Shown: positions 6,344 through 9,595 of the stretch, piece by piece
Layout of the letters: every line of letters begins with the position of its first letter
Numbering within the stretch: position 1 is the first letter of the stretch
NCBI GenBank assembly: GCA_024278775.1
Contig: JAJRSP010000206.1
Coordinates: forward strand, 1-9,595
DNA: 9,595 nucleotides
Source of the DNA: Planctomycetota bacterium
GTDB taxonomy: Bacteria > Planctomycetota > Phycisphaerae > UBA1845
Reading direction: 5' to 3'
Notes under the pieces: model-generated
Database searches by the model: none
Told to the model about the DNA's origin: nothing
Seen by the model: the letters and a program-made list of their open reading frames with translations, nothing else
Made by a program: the position numbers and the translations under genes

Positions 6344-6490
6344 ATGATTGGCAAGGGGTGCGGGTCTTTGGGTCGCGTGGTGTATGAGCGTGCCATGAGG
6401 CGGCGGCATTCGGTTATCTATCCGCCGCTGTGCTCGTGGTTGATTGAAGTCGTGTGTCGTTGTTGTCTCCTCCATCGCTTTCTTGCGTAA
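6344..6490 (+). CDS. Possible small cysteine-rich protein in the kinase leader
   Basis: An ATG-initiated frame of 48 codons plus TAA that ends 48 bases before the kinase start. The predicted peptide is basic and has five cysteines, including a CRCC cluster (38-41) in a hydrophobic C-terminal half (SWLIEVVCRCCLLHRFLA). AAGG touches the ATG directly, and an AGG 9 bases upstream is the only usable ribosome site. The frame contains the GCGGCGG/CCGCCGC hairpin. It could be an upstream reading frame controlling the kinase, or chance: the leader may simply be untranslated. I recognise no family. Confidence 0.2.
   Translation: MIGKGCGSLGRVVYERAMRRRHSVIYPPLCSWLIEVVCRCCLLHRFLA
6400..6428 (+). other. 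Hairpin in the kinase leader
   Basis: GCGGCGG (6400-6406) pairs perfectly with CCGCCGC (6422-6428) around a 15-base AT-richer loop. In a leader starting near 6333 this would be a stable RNA stem. Its function is unknown. Confidence 0.4.
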
Positions 6491-6504
6491 TGTGGTGTGC
6501 CAGT

Positions 6505-6518
6505 ACTACTTTAGTAGT
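6505..6518. promoter_or_regulatory. ACTACT-TT-AGTAGT palindrome before the kinase
   Basis: Perfect 6-base arms around TT, ending 20 bases before the kinase ATG. It could be an operator half-site pair or a small hairpin modulating ribosome access; GGGG and AGAG are the only nearby purine runs. The role is inferred. Confidence 0.35.
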
Positions 6519-6538
6519 CCGGGGTAGCGGTTAGAGCT

Positions 6539-7540
6539 ATGTCAGTCGACATTCCCAATTACCGATTGGTGGAGCGTTTGGGGGAGGGGGCCAACTCGGC
6601 CATCTACCGTGCGCGCAACATGCTCAACGGCAAGGATTACGCCGTCAAAGTGGTCAAGATCGTCAAGCCGGAAGATGCGAGCTTCGTTGATCTGCTCAAG
6701 GCAGAGCAGGCGATCGCCGCGGCCATCGATCATGAGGTAGTCCGAAAAGTCTATGAGCTTCGGCTTCTTCGTCAGCGTCTGCGTGTTCGTGGGGCCGCGC
6801 TCTTCATGGAGTTCGTAGATGGGTGGTCCATGGCCGCCCGTGAGTTTCACCGACCTCTGTTCGAAATTCTCGGGCATTTTATCAGCGTGGCGGAGGGTCT
6901 GCACGCGATGCACCAGGCCGGCTACGTCCACGCCGATCTTAAGCCAAACAATATCATGGTGACCCCGGATGAGGCGGTGAAGCTGATTGACCTGGGCCAG
7001 AGTGCGAAGATCAATGAAGCCAAGCCGCGTATTCAAGGCACCATGAACTACATCGCTCCGGAGCAGGTATCGCGTGGCGAGCTCGATGCGCGGACCGATG
7101 TGTTCGGGTTGGGTGCCACGCTGCAGATGGTATTGACGGGCAAGGCGATCAAGACGGAACTCAACCGGGTCGCTTCGGTAAACTCAACGAGTCTTGTGGG
7201 TCGTGTGGTATCGCAACATGTCGACGATGAGGCCGGCGAGCTGCCGGTCTGCGTCGCGCGGCTTATCAGTGACTGTTGTCGCTTTGAACAGGGTGATCGG
7301 ATCGACGACATGCCGAGTCTGATTCAGCGGCTTGAGCTGGCTCGAACCATCGTTGAAAAACATGCAGCCAAGCCGACCGAGTCGGCCGAGGTTCACGAAG
7401 ATAATGAAGATCTGCACGATGAGGATCTTGATGACGACTCACGTGATTTCTCTTTCGATGCCATCGCGGAAGAGCTGGGGCTCAATGTCGATGATGAAAC
7501 GCCGGCGGATGGAACCACTCCCTCGGAATCAGGCGACTGA
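6539..7540 (+). CDS. Soluble Hanks-type serine/threonine protein kinase, non-RD
   Basis: Eukaryotic-like protein kinase. The kinase domain fills about residues 8-265 of 333. The glycine loop is LGEGANS (14-20), the ATP lysine is K37 (YAVK), and its helix-C partner is probably E56. The catalytic loop is HADLKPNN (131-138) with base D133 and N138. The metal-binding motif is DLG (151-153) in place of DFG. GTMNYIAPEQ (167-176) carries APE, and D187 in DARTDVFGLG is the subdomain IX aspartate. All core catalytic residues are present, so activity is likely. Alanine replaces the arginine of HRD, so control by activation-loop phosphorylation is less likely. There is no transmembrane segment and no PASTA or other sensor domain. 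The tail is strongly acidic (about 286-307) and ends disordered. It is probably cytosolic. The ribosome site is weak. Its target is unknown, and nothing links it to the adjoining cysK. Confidence 0.93.
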   Translation: MSVDIPNYRLVERLGEGANSAIYRARNMLNGKDYAVKVVKIVKPEDASFVDLLKAEQAIAAAIDHEVVRKVYELRLLRQRLRVRGAALFMEFVDGWSMAAREFHRPLFEILGHFISVAEGLHAMHQAGYVHADLKPNNIMVTPDEAVKLIDLGQSAKINEAKPRIQGTMNYIAPEQVSRGELDARTDVFGLGATLQMVLTGKAIKTELNRVASVNSTSLVGRVVSQHVDDEAGELPVCVARLISDCCRFEQGDRIDDMPSLIQRLELARTIVEKHAAKPTESAEVHEDNEDLHDEDLDDDSRDFSFDAIAEELGLNVDDETPADGTTPSESGD

Positions 7541-7545
7541 CGCTT

Positions 7546-7681
7546 TTCCCGGCGTGTGGGGCGAAGGATGCATCGTCCGCGTATTCGGCCCCATCGCAGT
7601 TCCGGCGGATCGTCGCCATTCACCCCGCTGCGCCGCTCTTGGCCATACCTCCTCTGTTCCCTGGTAGATGCACGCCGGGAA
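7546..7681. repeat. 136-base segment closed by 11-base inverted repeats
   Basis: TTCCCGGCGTG (7546-7556) and CACGCCGGGAA (7671-7681) are perfect reverse complements, 114 bases apart. The left arm begins five bases after the kinase stop. This could be the closing stem of a structured RNA or the ends of a MITE-like remnant. No target-site duplication is obvious. Confidence 0.5.
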
Positions 7682-7726
7682 CGGCCCATGATCGAAAGAT
7701 TGAAATCGGAGTGCCTATAAAAGGCG

Positions 7727-7768
7727 TGCGGCACCCCGTTTGTATTGGCGCGGTCATAGGGTGCCGCA
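7727..7768. other. 10-base stem with 22-base loop
   Basis: TGCGGCACCC (7727-7736) pairs perfectly with GGGTGCCGCA (7759-7768). The short, GC-rich stem would be stable as RNA on either strand. A loose T-rich stretch (TTATTTGTTTTC) follows about 20 bases downstream on the plus strand, so a weak terminator for the kinase transcript is one reading. Confidence 0.5.
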
Positions 7769-7821
7769 GCGAGTGGAAGCTAGGTTATTTGTTTTCAGTG
7801 ACTTACAGGCCAACTGTCGTA

Positions 7822-7836
7822 GGATGCTAGGCATCC
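7822..7836. other. Small hairpin GGATGC-TAG-GCATCC
   Basis: Perfect 6-base arms with a 3-base centre, next to a C6 run. Symmetry is visible; no function can be assigned. Confidence 0.3.
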
Positions 7837-8091
7837 CCCCGGCTGGAATCAACGCTTGCATTTGCGCGACCTGGCCAGCGGCCTTCATCTTACCAGATAC
7901 ACCCCGTTGAATGCAAGTGAAAAAACAGATAAATATCACGCAACCTATTTTGTAGTAGTAGATAACGGCTGTTGCCCGGAGATAGCCTCAGCGTTCTCGG
8001 AAGCATTAGAGACGCCGGCGATGTTGTGCGTTTTTTCGTAAGCTCATTAAATATATATAGTTATGTGATTTTTAGGGTGCGTTTCTTTACA

Positions 8092-8110
8092 TAGCCCACT
8101 GGAGTGGCTA
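8092..8110 (-). terminator. Hairpin overlapping the permease stop codon
   Basis: TAGCCCACT (8092-8100) pairs with AGTGGCTA (8103-8110) apart from one bulged C. The stem includes the permease's TAG stop. On the minus strand no T tract follows, so it may protect the mRNA 3' end rather than stop transcription. Confidence 0.35.
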
Positions 8111-9595
8111 TTCAAATCGAAGCGACTTCACCAGGTTGGCCCGGCGGGCTGGTATCAACACCAAAACGCTGGTGCCGAACCCGAATAGGAGGATTCCCGC
8201 GAGAATCAGACCGAGTTCGCCCCAGGCAATCGAACCGGGATCACTGATGAGGTTGGGTGCCACGGCCACCGCAGCCGCCAGACACCCGCTGGCCAAACCC
8301 ACGCCGAGCAAGACGGCGTTCTCGGCTAGCACCATGAGCGCGATCGATCGCGGGGCATAGCCGACCGCCCCGAGCAGCGCCAACTCTCTCCGCCGCTCCC
8401 AGATGTTCCGCAGCATCACGGCCGCAAGCCCAAGTGTGCCGAGCACCAGCCCGAGTCCACCGAGCGTCTGTAACGTGGAGAGGTAGGTATTTTGAACGGC
8501 GAGATATCGGTTTAGCGTTGCGGCGGCCGACACCGCGTCCATGCTGAAGAGTTCCAGGTCGCGTTCCAACGCGCGTGGCAATTTTGCGGCACTATCCAAC
8601 GGCGCATCGATGAGAAAAAACTGCGTGCCGCTTCTCGACGGGAAGAGCCGCTTGAAGTGACCGGCGCTGATGACGAGTTCGTTGCGAAGCACCGACCCCT
8701 TGAGCAGGGCGACGAAGCGCAGTTTGACTTCGTGGCCACGCTCGTCGGTGATCGTCAGATCTTTACCCACACCGAGTTTCAACAGCCATAGAACCGTGCT
8801 GTCATCACCGATGACGGGCACCAGGCCGTCGCCTAAGTCCCGACGGAGTAGCCGCCACGGGTTTTCTTTTTCTTCCGAGGTTTCAGCGAGGGACGCAGAA
8901 AAGGTGAAGCCGCCGCGGCGGATCATCTCATCAGGTGCCCCGATGATCCGTGGCCTTTTGGCCTGATACAGGCTCAGGCAGCTTGAGTCATCTCCCGGTT
9001 TGAGGCGAAGTGACATGACGGAGGCCGTGCGTAACATCGCGTTCGTTTCCGGTGACAGGCCCAGCGCTTCCCGTCCGGCGTCGGTCGCGAGATCATACGG
9101 TAATGGCAGGCCGGCTTCTGCCATCAGGGTAAAACCGCCGGTGCCGGACGACCGATCGGCGGACACCTCTTGCGTGGTTTCCACGCGAAAAACCTGTAGC
9201 GAGGCGACAATAAACGTGGCCGATGCGACGAGGCTGGCCGTGAGCACGCTGCGCGAGGCGTTACGCCGGGCGTTGCGGATGCCGAGCCGGATGACGGCAA
9301 GCGTGCCGGGTTGGTGGATGGTGCGGCTGATGGTGCGGCGGAGTGCCAGGCTGAACAGGGAGAGGCACGCGGTGAGGATGAGCGCGCCGCTGCCGAAGAA
9401 GGCCAACGCCGGTTCGATGGTTTTCGACATCGCCGGTAGGAGTGCCAGAGCGATGGCACTCGAAAGCGTAGCGGCGGTGATGATTATCGTGCGCCCCGTG
9501 GCGCGTGGGTCGGTCATATCGTCTGTGGCCACCGCGCCGGAAAGCAGCGATCGCGTGGACTGCCGCGCGAGCCCGCGGATGGACCAGCGAATCGA
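8108..9595 (-). CDS. FtsX-family ABC transporter permease, N-terminus outside the window
   Basis: Inner-membrane permease subunit of the MacB/FtsX/LolC superfamily, which works with a separate ATPase in lipoprotein, peptide or envelope transport. 495 codons are visible and the frame is open to the window edge. A GTG at 9532 lacks a ribosome site, and the codons before it read SIRWSIRGLARQSTRSLLSG, typical FtsX-permease sequence, so the gene most likely continues to the right. Visible membrane segments lie near 36-56, 64-85, 116-136, 378-399, 417-446 and 459-482. RLGIRNARRNASRSVLTASL (102-121) marks the start of a second permease unit. A soluble domain of about 240 residues follows, probably outside the membrane. 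Then comes the conserved FtsX core with ERRRELALLGAVGY (400-413). This points to the long, duplicated-unit type of permease. The ATPase gene is not visible and may lie beyond 9595. The substrate is unknown. Confidence 0.88.
   Translation of the reverse strand, partial: SIRWSIRGLARQSTRSLLSGAVATDDMTDPRATGRTIIITAATLSSAIALALLPAMSKTIEPALAFFGSGALILTACLSLFSLALRRTISRTIHQPGTLAVIRLGIRNARRNASRSVLTASLVASATFIVASLQVFRVETTQEVSADRSSGTGGFTLMAEAGLPLPYDLATDAGREALGLSPETNAMLRTASVMSLRLKPGDDSSCLSLYQAKRPRIIGAPDEMIRRGGFTFSASLAETSEEKENPWRLLRRDLGDGLVPVIGDDSTVLWLLKLGVGKDLTITDERGHEVKLRFVALLKGSVLRNELVISAGHFKRLFPSRSGTQFFLIDAPLDSAAKLPRALERDLELFSMDAVSAAATLNRYLAVQNTYLSTLQTLGGLGLVLGTLGLAAVMLRNIWERRRELALLGAVGYAPRSIALMVLAENAVLLGVGLASGCLAAAVAVAPNLISDPGSIAWGELGLILAGILLFGFGTSVLVLIPARRANLVKSLRFE

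Larger units (their letters stand above)
7541..8107. other. 567-base spacer between convergent genes, rich in inverted repeats
   Basis: No convincing gene on either strand: the open frames at 7639-7830 and 7856-8041 on the plus strand start only at TTG, and the minus frame at 7754-7939 has no ribosome site or recognised motif. The left part (to about 7700) is GC-rich like the genes. The right part (about 7910-8090) is clearly AT-rich, with AATATATATA near 8050 and a T6 run at 8031-8036. At least five inverted repeats lie within. It may hold a structured RNA, degraded mobile or transferred DNA, or the end regions of both transcripts. Confidence 0.6.

Noticed and set aside
7754..7939. 61-codon minus-strand frame in the same spacer
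   Set aside because: A short run (MKAAGQVAQMQALIPAGG) looks slightly SRP54-like, but the match is too short and the rest does not fit; no ribosome site.
7856..8041. 61-codon plus-strand frame in the kinase-permease spacer
   Set aside because: Only TTG starts, no ribosome site, and no recognisable motif; it crosses the GC-to-AT change and inverted repeats. A real gene cannot be excluded but is not supported.
9532..9595. GTG at 9532 as the true start of the permease
   Set aside because: No ribosome site is present, and the frame stays open upstream with permease-like sequence, so the gene is treated as cut by the window edge.

Overview
The window reads as ordinary chromosome from a GC-rich bacterium. 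The best taxonomic guess is a planctomycete-like lineage: it has a soluble Hanks-type kinase with atypical motifs, a proline-rich membrane protein of unknown family, a large FtsX-type permease, and intergenic spacers full of short GC-rich hairpin repeats. That guess is an inference from gene style; no 16S or other marker is present. There is no phage, IS transposase, CRISPR array, tRNA or rRNA that I can see.

Layout. At the left, lipA (lipoyl synthase) is on the minus strand and is followed by a stem-loop repeat. A 214-base divergent spacer carries promoter candidates in both directions and an 8+3+8 palindrome. Then come six plus-strand genes: a universal stress protein, a proline-rich membrane protein, a ThiF/MoeB-type E1-like adenylyltransferase, a class V PLP enzyme of the cysteine desulfurase family, cysteine synthase (cysK), and a serine/threonine protein kinase. 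The stress protein, membrane protein and adenylyltransferase genes are closely spaced and could share one transcript. cysK has its own good sigma70-type promoter, and so does the kinase, which gets a roughly 200-base leader. A 567-base spacer rich in inverted repeats separates the kinase from a convergent minus-strand FtsX-family ABC permease. That permease runs off the right edge of the window.

How the genes may fit together. Sulfur handling is the common theme. CysK makes cysteine; a desulfurase-type enzyme can release its sulfur; a ThiF/MoeB-type enzyme activates a sulfur-carrier C-terminus (for thiamin or molybdopterin); and LipA inserts sulfur into octanoyl groups using Fe-S clusters. 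No ThiS/MoaD carrier is visible here, so the carrier must lie elsewhere or the E1-like enzyme has another partner. The stress protein, kinase and permease have no evident link to this theme.

The most unusual content is non-coding: a hairpin repeat found just after two different stop codons, an inverted REP/BIME-like pair, a TGAGYGAT repeat running across the desulfurase start codon, and the structured kinase-permease spacer. I found no convincing undescribed multi-gene system.
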